DNA of 64,000 bases, taken from positions 11,722,451-11,786,450 of the forward strand of contig OY783213.1 in NCBI GenBank assembly GCA_963678705.1, written 5' to 3'. Shown piece by piece: positions 45,046 through 55,396 of this stretch. Each line of letters opens with the position of its first letter. Positions within the stretch are counted from its first letter, which is position 1. Both the position numbers and the translations under genes were made by a program. Under the pieces are notes generated by a model, which saw only the letters and a program-made list of their open reading frames with translations, had not been told where the DNA came from and made no database searches. Origin of the DNA: Panorpa germanica. Lineage: Eukaryota > Arthropoda > Insecta > Mecoptera > Panorpidae.

Positions 45046-45075
45046 ATCTTACCTGCAACAGAAAAAGAACATTAA
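45046..45075 (-). promoter_or_regulatory. Recursive splice (ratchet) site: zero-length exon
   Basis: The minus strand reads GTTCTTTTTCTGTTGCAG directly followed by GTAAGATACC; the 3' site ends at 45053 and the 5' site starts at 45052. This is the (Y)nNCAG|GTAAGT arrangement known from recursive splicing of long insect introns, where the intron is removed in steps and no exon sequence is kept. It lies on the FGF strand, about 31.6 kb upstream of the recognised core exon. That a functional site is used here is inferred from sequence only. Confidence 0.6.
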
Positions 45076-45104
45076 TTAATATTATTTCATGCTTTACTGT
45101 GTGA

Positions 45105-45268
45105 TAAGAAATGAATGGGAAGTAAATAAAAGGCACAAAAACACAGGCGACGATCGACTGGATAGAAATGAAAGAAATGAATTTGATTTTCGAAAACACA
45201 AATGTCAAATTTGAGTTTTGCGAGCATAAACATACACCGGCTGAATTTTTACTTGTTATACTACTACA
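45105..45268 (+). repeat. Repeat family H, partial copy
   Basis: 'gggaagtaaataaaaggcac', 'tgagttttgcgagcataaac' and 'ggctgaatttttac' match 11680-11825. Confidence 0.6.
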
Positions 45269-46638
45269 ATATTAAAATTGCTCTTTATTCAAAATTTATT
45301 TTCATATATAAAAGATTGACACAGCAATTATATAAGACGTATTAAAAATACCAATAAATCACGCGTGATAGTAGAACGGCTCGTTAATTAAGCCTCTAAA
45401 AACCGTTAAATTAATTACGCACGATAAAATAAAAAAAGTCGTTTTATCGCTAAGTAATTCGGCAATTATTGGTAATTAAATAAATTGGAATATTACATAA
45501 TAATGATGTTGGAAGCCGGTTCGATTAAGCTACTACCTTGGTAATTACACTGTAAAAAAATTGATTGAAAAACACTTTTAGACGTCTCTTTATGAAATAA
45601 ATAAATATACACATGCATCTTGATCCACCATTATCAATACAATTAAAATATGATTTCCCGTTCGAAAATGGAAACTACATATTTTATTTATTCATAACAG
45701 ATTGATAGCAGCGACATTGTTTGCTTCGTGACCATTTTGTGTACTAGTTCAGTTATAACTATTGATATTTACTAGTTCTCTATTCTACGATGGTTTACTG
45801 TATTGATTAGCGATAATTAACTGGTTTACATTTGTCATTTGCAGACTACATAGGTCTGTGACATTATTCGAAAAATTTACTATAAACTTCTAAACCAAGC
45901 AAAGAATATTTACTTTGTTTACAGCTTTATATTTTGATTCACGTTTATAGTTACTTACATAAAATGATTTAAACACAAAAAACATGTTTGTTTTGATAAT
46001 ATTTAACCTGCTGTATAGTATCGCCATCTATATTTTGCTAGAAAAAATGGCGAAATATCGTTTCACCTTAAAAACTGTTTTTGTATATTAGATATTTGAT
46101 AACGGAATATTTTTAATATCATTAACCACTGTGTCTCCATCTCCAAAGAAAACTTGGTTTAATCAATCAGTCTGACCCAGTATGGGATTAAAAAAGAAAG
46201 TGAAAGCTATTAGCATCATCGGCGGATTATAACTAATTAAAATAAAGTCTCAAATTAAAAGTCTTTGCTTAAAGCACTTAAAATGTGACACTATTATAAG
46301 AAAGCCCATTAAAAAAATGTCCGGCTTATAACGTTATGGTATAAAAGTCTATAATTTGATTTAATCAGAGATCGTTCTCTGTATTTTTATACAATTATCA
46401 CTCTCCCAGAAACCCCACGGCTGATTTTATCAATTATTAGTCTCTTAACATACAATTAGACATGATTTTACATAAACTTTATACACAGTTTTGTTTTTTA
46501 TACCTACTTAAAGACTTGCGTGTCAAAGTGTCGTTATATTTAAAATCGTTGTGTGATTTTCGTGATTTTAACGAAGTTAACACTAAGTTACTAAGTTAAA
46601 ATTGTTACTAAGTTACTTCGTTAAAATTTTAAATACAG
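45269..46638. other. Intronic AT-rich stretch
   Basis: Near 46560-46625 'taacgaagttaa' and 'ctaagttaaaattgttacta' form short self-similar units. No gene signal. Confidence 0.35.
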
Positions 46639-47253
46639 AATGGGCTTGTGTCCTCATTTTTTACTGGTCGATTTTTCAATTGTTGATTGAAATTGATGTT
46701 AATAAATGTCTAAATATCTATAAATGTTGACGGAGATATAGCAATTAATAGTTTGAATTGTAGTTTTAGTGCTAGAAATGGTCGGTCATATTTGTATGAC
46801 GTGAAATGCATTTTAACGTCAGTTATTTGTTGAGTAGGTCAGTTCTGTGGTAATCTTTTGTAGCTGTTGGTAGTGAAATAATCAAGTCAAGTCAAGGCAA
46901 AGAATAATGACTTTTTATTATTTAACCCTGCTAAGGTAGACATAATATTGGAATTTTATTGCTCCTTGAAATAGCTGTAAATAATATTTGATATTTTGAT
47001 ATATAAATACATATAGCAGAGATTTATGAGCTGTAAGGTTGACAGCGGTTGTGATGTCACATGCATTGGGAATGAGTACAACGTTTGAATCGCTTTAATA
47101 ATTAAAGAGACAAAATGACTTTTTTAATTGTTAATATTTCTTAACATATAAAGAATTATTAAGAAATAATTGAACATTTGAGGTTCTAGTAACCCACTTG
47201 ATCAATATATAGTACACTTTTATAGAAATTAAGACATAGGACACAAGGCCATT
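46639..47253 (+). mobile_element. MITE family A, copy 4
   Basis: Full length, AATGGGCTTGTGTCC to GGACACAAGGCCATT. It lacks ~20 bp present in copy 3 near 'ttggcgtgtctattttatt'. Confidence 0.92.
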
Positions 47254-48040
47254 AAAACACCATGGAAAAATCCTCGCGGAATTATTATTCAACGGAGTTT
47301 AGGCCTAAAAGGAACAAGATGATACAACTTAGATAGATTACAGTTATAGTATATAGCAGTCTTTATTTATCGTATGTTAAATGAAGACAGTAAAATAATT
47401 CAGAAATTCTCCTTGACACAAGAACAAAACTACAACGACTATTTAACCTATCAAGTATCATATCAATATTTCTTTCCCTGTTGACGTTGCATTGTCTTGA
47501 AGTTGCTACAGATTGACTGGAACACACATGAAGTTATTGCATAGAGAACATAAACTCATAGAACATAGACAATTGCGTGGGCGTGTGTGTTCGTCTAGCT
47601 AGAGCTAGAGCTAGAGCACCACAGGCACAATCGGACCTTGGTGACGGCGAGGCTTATTTTAGTTCAAATTATATTTATGTTATTTCGAGATACTACTTTT
47701 TTTACAAGTGGAACATTATACTTAGTCCACATGATTTAGGAATTTGGTAGTGGATTGAAACTAGTGTCCCCGTGGCATCTGGTCATAGTTTGAATGACTT
47801 TCTAGATAAAGTTAACTTAGTTTATGCTATCAACACCGCACATAAGTGAATTACACTGCTGCCTACTTAAACAGCTCGGAGTGTTACAGCTATTCAAGCA
47901 ATCACACATCAAAGCAGTCAATAATTATTATAACATTTACTTATTATTAAATAATTCAAATCGAATATGTATACGGTCAATTCTCTTTAAGGATCTGTAT
48001 GTGTCAAAGTTCTAAAGCCGAGTGCTCTAAATTCGGAGGG
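47254..48040. other. AT-rich stretch with GCTAGA microsatellite
   Basis: (AGCTAG)n-like run at 47594-47618. The plus ORF at 47824-48015 has no support. Confidence 0.35.
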
Positions 48041-48046
48041 ACTTAC

Positions 48047-48102
48047 CATAAGTTTACGCGCCAACGGTTAGAAGGATATATAAATGACTTGTCGTAAAAG
48101 AC
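48047..48102 (-). other. 56-nt segment bounded by good splice sites (micro-exon or repeat)
   Basis: Minus strand: acceptor TATTACCTTTTAG, 56 nt, donor GTAAGTCC. One of three frames is open (V-F-Y-D-K-S-F-I-Y-P-S-N-R-W-R-V-N-L). The phrase 'gttggcgcgtaaac' also looks like a dispersed lepidopteran repeat, from memory and not verifiable here, so splice sites may be fortuitous. Confidence 0.3.
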
Positions 48103-48525
48103 CTAAAAGGTAATATAAAGTTTCTGGCACTCTAAAAAATTGAACAGCTTAACTATAAACAATTAATTTCGCGTGACACCTAAAACAAATATTCTCCAAT
48201 TTTGTCCCGTGAGATTACCTCCCTAATTTTGTTTATTATTTGCTGTTTATTCGGTGATAGATTTACATAAGGGCTATTGACGTCATTATTCAACCTTCAA
48301 AATTTATCACAGCGAAAATAACATACATAATTAGACCCTTAACTTAAAATCCCGCAGATTTGTAAATCGATGATTGATGGCGATCAGGAACGAGGCACAC
48401 AAGTAAATGGTAGGTTTCGAGCGAAATAGGAGAATATGAATTTAAAAATATACATATTTTATTAAAAATTATTTACTTAAAAATAAAATTTTGCATTCAG
48501 ATCAATTTAACAGAAAACTTAAAAT

Positions 48526-48698
48526 TCAACGACAAATATTATACACGTCGCTTAGCGATTTTTTGTGTTCAACAAATATTTTACAGTGTTTTCGGCTATA
48601 ATTCCATCCGGCACCCTCGACCATATCATTTTGTAAGTCTTTCTTAACTCGAATCCATTCAAATGTTTTTGCATACTGAGTCTCTCCTGGCGCCTGGT
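48526..48698 (-). CDS. Possible terminal exon, unrecognised protein
   Basis: Minus strand: acceptor GTACTCTTCACTGTAATAG ends at 48699. Two bases complete a codon, then 56 residues run to a TGA at 48528-48526. Composition is strongly protein-like: Q-A-P-G-E-T-Q-Y-A-K, F-E-W-I-R-V-K-K-D-L-Q-N-D-M-V-E, G-W-N-Y-S-R-K-H-C-K-I-F-V-E-H-K-K-S-L. An AATAAA lies about 65 bp after the stop (48463-48458). The phase-1 acceptor fits the phase-1 donor of the exon ending at 59894, but no direct evidence joins them. Basic and aromatic, no membrane segment. It could also be a transposon gene relic; the family is not recognised. Confidence 0.45.
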
Positions 48699-48702
48699 CT
48701 AT

Positions 48703-49412
48703 TACAGTGAAGAGTACCAGTCAAAGCCTCTGGTAGTACTTACTCAATTTATTAGCTTTCAATAAACTTGAATATATAGTCTATATAATATATTATCTGT
48801 GCAATATATTTCTTCCATTGATTTATTTTTCTTTTTTGATAACAATAAAGATAAACACAAAAATGATTGTAATCTCACAGGCGCCGATAAAACGCACGAC
48901 TAAGCAGATCCCCTGATTTGATACAACTCCATTTCCAAAATCAATAAAAAAAGAAAAAAAAAACCCAAATGTCCACGTGGCATGTGGCATGGTAGCAAGT
49001 CGTCCACAAAAGAAATCGAATAAAAAGAAAATATCAATTAATATGTCAAGAAATTCCAGTTATTTGGCCAGTAAATGATACAATCTCATGTTTTTTAGAA
49101 TCATTTTTATTTCAATGATTAATCATATGCTGGTAAAGGTATCAGACGCACAACGTGATTTGGCATATTTGTAACTCATCCATCCTACCAATTAGATGAC
49201 CATTATTACTGTTAATTACTATTTTTCATTAAGCATTCATCGGTGATGAAGGTAATTACAACGTTGACGTGTGATAGACGTCGAATAGGCTAGTGAAAGA
49301 ACAGGCCCTCTGGACCCACTTCTGAAGTATTGTTATACTATAAATAGTAATTAGAGAACCTTACGTTAGTTATTATTCTTAAAACATATGAATAAAATAT
49401 ATGTATAAGTAT
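48703..49412. other. AT-rich stretch
   Basis: Nothing recognised. Confidence 0.35.
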
Positions 49413-49577
49413 CAGGCCCGTATTTGAGGGAGGGCAGGCGGGCCTACTGCAATAGAGATAAAAGCAATAAATTTTTGAAAGACTTGACGGAAAAAACTTG
49501 TTCCTTTTATTCGGAAAATAATTAGGGGCCTCCACTACTTCGTTGCCCAAGGGCTTCCACACCTCTAAATCCGGCTG
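49413..49577 (+). mobile_element. hAT-like MITE, distinct from family C
   Basis: Starts CAGGCCCGTATTTGAGG and ends CCTCTAAATCCGGCTG, imperfect inverted repeats of ~16 bp of hAT style. 165 bp. No 8-bp duplication is visible. The minus ORF over it is a shadow. Confidence 0.6.
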
Positions 49578-49649
49578 TGAGCTGTGATAGGTATAAAGAA
49601 TTATTAAAACACAAGATTTGCCGTTCAATTGTATTCAATAATTATGTAT

Positions 49650-49730
49650 TTTATCGTAAATTCATTATCGTAGTATAGATTTATACCGCTCTTATAAGCA
49701 TTAGCCAAACTGTCGCAATTTGAACTATAC
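49650..49730 (-). mobile_element. MITE family E, partial
   Basis: 'tatagatttataccgctctt' then 'ataagca' and 'cgcaatttgaactatac' are the left third of family E, inverted. Confidence 0.65.
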
Positions 49731-49736
49731 ATAACC

Positions 49737-49850
49737 AATTTAATTTGATAACAACAAAACCGTGAAAAAATAACTCTGGTCCGGGGATCGAACTCGAAGA
49801 CATTGAGTTAGCATTAAGCAACAATGCTCTTGACGACTGTGTCGCCTATT
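49737..49850 (-). mobile_element. SINE family G, head region
   Basis: 'ctctggtccggggatcgaac' then 'tcgaagacat', with B-box GTTCGATCC on the minus strand. Body truncated after ~40 bp. Confidence 0.75.
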
Positions 49851-51231
49851 TATTATTTAAAAATAATTCTGATACTAAAAATAACGCCAATTCTTAAAAT
49901 AACTAAACGAGAGCATTATAAAGGCGCGTGCTTTTGCCTCCACAAATTCCTTTGAAGTAAACACATAAGTTACGCAATATCCATCTCCTCGTTTCACCAC
50001 AACTGGTTTTATAGCTTAATTTTGGCAAATTATTATAAACTATGTGCCAGATGTTGCCAATTCTTGATGGATCATTTTATGCGTACGTTGCTTTACAAGT
50101 GTTATCAACAATTTAACAACTTTTTACATAAATTAATACCGCGATAAAAATACGGCTGTTTTATTGAAGATATACATATTTAACACATAAATAGAATACA
50201 TAACGTTAGTATAATCCATAAATTAAGTGTTGCTTTCAAATCGTTTTTATAATTTTGAATAATTTTGTAATTTTAAATTAAAACATGTGTACTTAAAGAC
50301 ATCAACATGAAAAAAAGAATATTTACGATTAAATGTAAATTATGCATTAAGTTTCGTCTTCACTGATATAATATTTTGTTTACAACAACAACTAGACGAT
50401 TCGAGAATCGTTAGTTACGCTTATGATTATGACAGTTTCTAGTAACAGTTTTCTATGAGCAGCAAAGTGGCGAAAGAAACCAATTTATTGATTATAAATA
50501 TAATAAGAAAATGTTTTGTTTCTTATCTTTTTCATTCTCCTCAACTGTAAAGAGCACTTGTAAGTGTTCCCTTGATCCGCTTACTTCTATTTACCTATTA
50601 AAACTTATAAGTATCTAAGTAAAACCCTTTTACAATATTTTAATGTCATTTTAGGATTTGCATAATTTTTCAATTTTGAATATGGCGCCAAAGAAAGATA
50701 CCAACATGACAGAAATAAATATTATAATATAAACATTAGTTTTATTAAAAGTTTCTTTTTGGGAATTAACATAATTCTTTTAGATCCGTCAAGCAGAAGA
50801 TTCAAGACTAGAGACTTAACGAAATAGAATATTTTGATGATAATTTATACATTACTTAAAGGGATTATTTGTGTAAAAGTACTTTTGTGGATTAATGCTT
50901 CATTTGCCGCGTTAAAACAATTAACATAAAGTTTGTGATTAGCATAATAGCGTAACGAAGGGAGAGGTAAATTAAGTAACAACTTTAGGGGCATGGTGGG
51001 AGTAGGAAAGCAAGATTAAAGATTTTGGAAGTAGGAGTGGCAGGGGCTAAAACTATTTACTTATTATATAATACTGAATTTTATTTTGTTAGATTTATAA
51101 TAGGTATTTCTCAATATCAAATAGAAAAGTGACAGCGGATTACTCGATATGGCAGGTGTCATATCTGATGTGAAGTTGACATAATTATGACTTATATTCG
51201 TTTATTAAGGAATACAAAAACCATTATCATT
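49851..51231. other. AT-rich stretch, 1.4 kb
   Basis: Nothing recognised. Confidence 0.35.
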
Positions 51232-51372
51232 AAAAACTGTTGATGCTTGACTCTCACTATTGTGTCTCCGGGTTCGATGCCCAGGCCAGAATTATATTAT
51301 CTGGGTTTGGTTACAATCAGATTTAATTGTTTATGTGTGTTTCATCATTTACATAAAGGTCTTGTACCTCCT
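51232..51372 (+). mobile_element. SINE family G, head and partial body
   Basis: 'gatgcttgactctcactatt', 'gtgtctccgggttcgatgcc' (B-box GGTTCGATGCC at 51271) and 'ttatctgggtttggttac' follow the SINE order in plus orientation. Confidence 0.75.
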
Positions 51373-51971
51373 TAAGTAAATTAAAAAAACATAGTATCAA
51401 AGGATTGGAAAAAAATCTCAGTTTTTACATCTGTTCTAAACCAATAAATTTCTGGTGTGCATCCAATATTCATTTTGAAAAAAAAAAGAAAAAAACATAT
51501 ATCAAATCAATAAATATTTATTTTCAAAAATTGATTTAGTAAACAATAAATATGTCATATCAGAAACAAATAACAAGAAGTCAAATGACAAGAGTAGCAC
51601 ATTGATCTGAAGTTATCTCAATGACAACTCATCATAAAAAACTGTATTAAAACTATAAAATATCTGTTTATATCTCACAACACCGTTCTGATATCATCAT
51701 ATGAAGATTGATTGAATAGATTCCCGGCAGATAAGTGTCCGGTAATATTCTAGTTAATCCGTGGTTCAGGTAGCTCCCGTAAATGTATTATGGTAAGGCG
51801 AGGTAATCCATCATTATTAATAAGCCCCTACATTGCTGGTCGGTTCTTAGCTTATAAAAAACTGATACAGGAAAAGAAGACATATTTCATAATACGTCAC
51901 ATAAATCTATATCTAAGATCTTATGAGAAATATCTTTGAGGTATTTAATAGCAATAATTGATTTCTACAAA
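51373..51971. other. AT-rich stretch
   Basis: Nothing recognised. Confidence 0.35.
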
Positions 51972-52587
51972 AATGGCTTGTGACTCGATTTTCTAAGTGT
52001 TGATTGAAATAGATGTTAATGAATGTATATTGGAGTTTTTATTTTATTGAATATCGAAATGTTGACGGAGATATAGCAATTACAAATTTGAATTGTAGTT
52101 TTAGCGCTACTGATGTCAGCCATATTTATGACGTAACATGTCGCACTATTAAGGGATAGGTCAGTTATTTATTATATTGAATTGATGTAGATGTTAATGA
52201 ATGTATATTGGCGTTTTTATTTTATTGAATGTCTACATTTTGACGGAGTTATAGCAATTACAAATTTGAATTGTAGTTTTAGCGCTACAGATGTCGGCCA
52301 TGTTTATGACGTATCATGTCGTACTATTAAGGGATAGATCAGTTATTTATTATATGTATAAGAATTCTGTGTTAAGTGTGATATCTCTTTTATGCTTTCT
52401 TGTATGAAACAGATATTTTTTAACAGGAATTTTCTATAACGATGTCCTTAATAATTAAATAAAAATAATGACTATTTTAATTGTTAATATTTCCTAAAAT
52501 ATAGAGAGACATTTGAGGTCCTACAGCCCAGTTTATCAATTTATTGCACAGTTTTATAGAAATTAAGACATAGTTCACAAGCACATT
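51972..52587 (+). mobile_element. MITE family A, divergent subfamily with internal duplication
   Basis: Ends AATGGCTTGTGA and TTCACAAGCACATT. A ~180-bp block (from 'attgaaatagatgttaatga' to 'ggtcagttatttattatat') is present twice in tandem at about 51999-52170 and 52177-52355, with few differences between the copies. The right third aligns with other family A copies. Confidence 0.8.
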
Positions 52588-52752
52588 ATATTCTCAGGGT
52601 TTGGTTGTTATCTTTTTAAATTGATTATATATAAACTTATTAGGCAGTGGTGTAATATACATATATGAGACCACTACACCACAAAAACATAATAGAGCGT
52701 CGTCGATAATAGGACTCAGCATCGGAAATAGGCTGACGTTAAATAAATTAAA
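52588..52752 (+). mobile_element. SINE family G, 5'-truncated
   Basis: 'ctcagggtttggttgttatc', 'cttattaggcagtggtgtaa', 'aggactcagcatcggaaata' and 'gctgacgttaaataaattaa' are the SINE body and tail. It begins exactly at the end of the MITE. Confidence 0.8.
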
Positions 52753-53366
52753 TTTAAAGTATTGTAAACGAAATAAAATAATTTATCGCCATGTCATTAT
52801 CATCTCATAAGGTGTTAAAACGTGTAATTATTTATACGAACTAGCATTGTACTCTAACATGCCTGATAATAACAGTGTAATTATCTTTTTTTTATCATTT
52901 GTTTAAGAATTTAGGTTAAATATTTGTTTGAAAAAAATTTGTTAACTTATTTTTTTCTAAACACTTTTTATTGTATCTAATTTGAGTTAAGTGCTGACTA
53001 TAAAGTAAATGTTGGTGCTGATGATTGAAATGGAGTCCCTGGTTTAGAGGAGGAGTAATTAATGGATGATTAGATTAAGGTAATCCCATGGAAGGTGCCA
53101 GGATTAAGTGAATGTACTGCTAGCCTTAGTTCTATTCAATTAAGTACTTTAGTTATTATCTGACTTAAAGAAAAGTGGAATAAATGATAAGGTTATGTGG
53201 TTAAGCATTAGTTTTATAAAAACATAAATTATGTAATGTTTAAGTGTGTAATCTTAAGTTTACTGAAACTCAAAATGGATGATAATTGAATTATGTCAGT
53301 TTATAAAGAAATTGAAGAGTAATTTAGGAGTATAAATGATAAACTTAGTCTCATAAACGCAATTTT
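52753..53366. other. AT-rich stretch
   Basis: Nothing recognised. Confidence 0.3.
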
Positions 53367-53512
53367 TTGCATGCGGTATTAAATAGGGAGATAATTTTAT
53401 TAAGTAAGACCCTTGTAATCGCTACTGCTATTCAGTATAAATTTGCTATAAGTTCCATTTTATTCAGTGAAAATTTGTCATTAATTCACTTCTTTAAATT
53501 CATCTTTACAGG

Positions 53513-53619
53513 TAAACCGGACGCTACACATTTACGTCTCTGTTTTACTTCAGTCAAACCTTTCAGATAAACCGTTACATGTATGTTCAGCATTAGGCTC
53601 TCGCCGCTTGAACAAAGTA
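53513..53619 (+). other. Weak plus-strand exon candidate with adjacent hairpin
   Basis: Acceptor CATCTTTACAG, 107 bp open in one frame, then AACAAA|GTAAGG. The donor lies inside a hairpin (GCTTGAA...TTCAAGC, 53608-53640). No protein similarity and no partner exon. Note that the 5' end is CAG|GTAAAC, so it also resembles a weak ratchet site on the plus strand. Confidence 0.2.
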
Positions 53620-53917
53620 AGGGTTTGACTAGATTCAAGCGATTTCAAAGGAGCTACACGAAAAAGTTATTTACAAGAGTTTGCTACCAAATCAGAAAAT
53701 ATTGCTTATATATATTATTGGCGCGTATTCACAGTTATCAAATTGACTCTTTTTCCAATGTGGTTTTTCGGCCCAATATGACTTACTTCTGATTGTAAGA
53801 GTTCTTTCTTAGGACCTCACTCGTGTTTTCTATTTTAACCAGAGTTCTTTCTTGGAACTTTGGACAAGAATTACATTTTTTTCTTTCATAACTTCAAACT
53901 TTTGATATAAGTATAGC

Positions 53918-54132
53918 ATAGTTCAAATTTCGAGAGTTCGGTGGCGACTTATACTTAAAAGAGGTTATAAGAGCGATACAAATCTATAATACGATAATTA
54001 ATTTTATCTTATTCGTTTCTATATACATTATAGAAAATTAAGTGTCAGTGCTCTTTAGATATATCGGCAGATTATACCCCACAACGTGTTTTAAGTATGA
54101 ATCGCCACCGAACTCTCGTAATTTGAACTATA
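53918..54132 (+). mobile_element. MITE family E, complete copy
   Basis: ATAGTTCAAATTTCGAGAG to CTCTCGTAATTTGAACTAT. It includes 'gttcggtggcgacttatact' and the inverted 'agtatgaatcgccaccgaac', the long TIR. Very close in the centre to the copy at 28797-29002. Confidence 0.9.
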
Positions 54133-55214
54133 CCTAACTTTTCCTGTATGATATGCTTCTTATATAACAAGACAGCGTTTCTATGAAGCATAACTCTCGC
54201 GTTATACGAGTACTAACAATATTTGATTACACTTTTTGAAATGCATGTCGTAGAAAGAGAAATCGATGAATCCAACAAATGAATAGACATCATAAATCTC
54301 AAGATTCTATACTTCAATTGTCTTAAAACAGAAGTAGGTTCAAGGTCAGATGAATAATTTGTTACGAGGTAGATAATAATCAAAAGATTCGAAACCATAT
54401 AAATTATTTCCTCTCCTTAATTCATTTATTTGTTCCCATCTCTTTGTTCTATTGATTCGTTATCTAATAGAACAAACAACACCAAAGAACAATGGAGGAA
54501 GTACAAGCTACAAGACTAACATAACCTTCAAAGGTAATAAAAATTTCTTTTACAAAAAGTTTAGATAGCTATTTCTTTGACTGTGGTAGACATCATGGCC
54601 ATGGTGGTTAACACAATAAAAACATTAACATTATGAATAATTATGTAACCAACTGGATTGTCGTATTTATGTTAATTTGATTAAAATATTTAAAGTATTT
54701 AGTTAACAACTCTGCCGCCAGAGCGCTTCGATATGTACAAGTACTTTTAATGTGAAATATTGGATTTCTTACATCGAACTTTCTATAATATTTTATGTCT
54801 TTTCGAATATATGTTTGCGTTAATCAAAAATGATTAGTTTTGTTAAGTTTCCTACAACTCAGTGTTTCTCATTTACATAATAATTTATAGTATCGAAGAA
54901 AGTAATAAATAAATATTGAGAAACAGTGATATATAAAACTGATGTTAAAGTTAAAACGTTCGTACCGACACACAATTAAGTGTGATTGTTTAATAAACAA
55001 TAGAATATCGTTTTATTGTTATAAACACACACACACGGTATTCTTAGAGAGTCAATAAAATTAACAATAGGGCATCGTGTTTTTCTTTTATTTAATTGAA
55101 AATTTCTAATGTAATTGAACTTTTGTTATAGACAAAACAATTAAATGTTTTATTAAAAAAATCTTATTCAATAACCAATATTATACGGTCGACAAATTAA
55201 AATAGAAAGATATC
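54133..55214. other. AT-rich stretch with (AC)n
   Basis: Microsatellite (AC)n at 55025-55037. Nothing else recognised. Confidence 0.35.
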
Positions 55215-55396
55215 TCAAGAGAATTTGTTAGAAAGTCTATCTTGCACCTCCGCCACAGAGCGCCAGTATCCAGTATCATGGCACACACTCCGCAGCCCTT
55301 TATCGCTTCTTCCCTGAGCGCCGTCACCCCTGAGAGCACTGTCTCCAACGTCTCCATCCTGCGCTTCGAATAAAATAATCCTGAGCTTTCGTTTCA
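55215..55396 (-). CDS. Possible terminal exon, unrecognised protein
   Basis: Minus strand: acceptor GATTTGTTTGCAG ends at 55397. Two bases complete a codon, then 59 residues run to TGA. The peptide starts KRKLRIILFEAQDGDVGDS, continues with Gly/Asp/Arg-rich residues and ends W-R-S-V-A-E-V-Q-D-R-L-S-N-K-F-S. A second frame in the same DNA is also open from an ATG (METLETVLSGVTALREEAIK...), so the true frame is uncertain. GC content is clearly above the surroundings. The acceptor phase fits the donor at 59894. No AATAAA was checked off with certainty downstream. Family not recognised. Confidence 0.4.

Noticed and set aside
53513-53619. Plus-strand ratchet site at CAG|GTAAAC
   Set aside because: The donor half is weak and no plus-strand gene with long introns is established.
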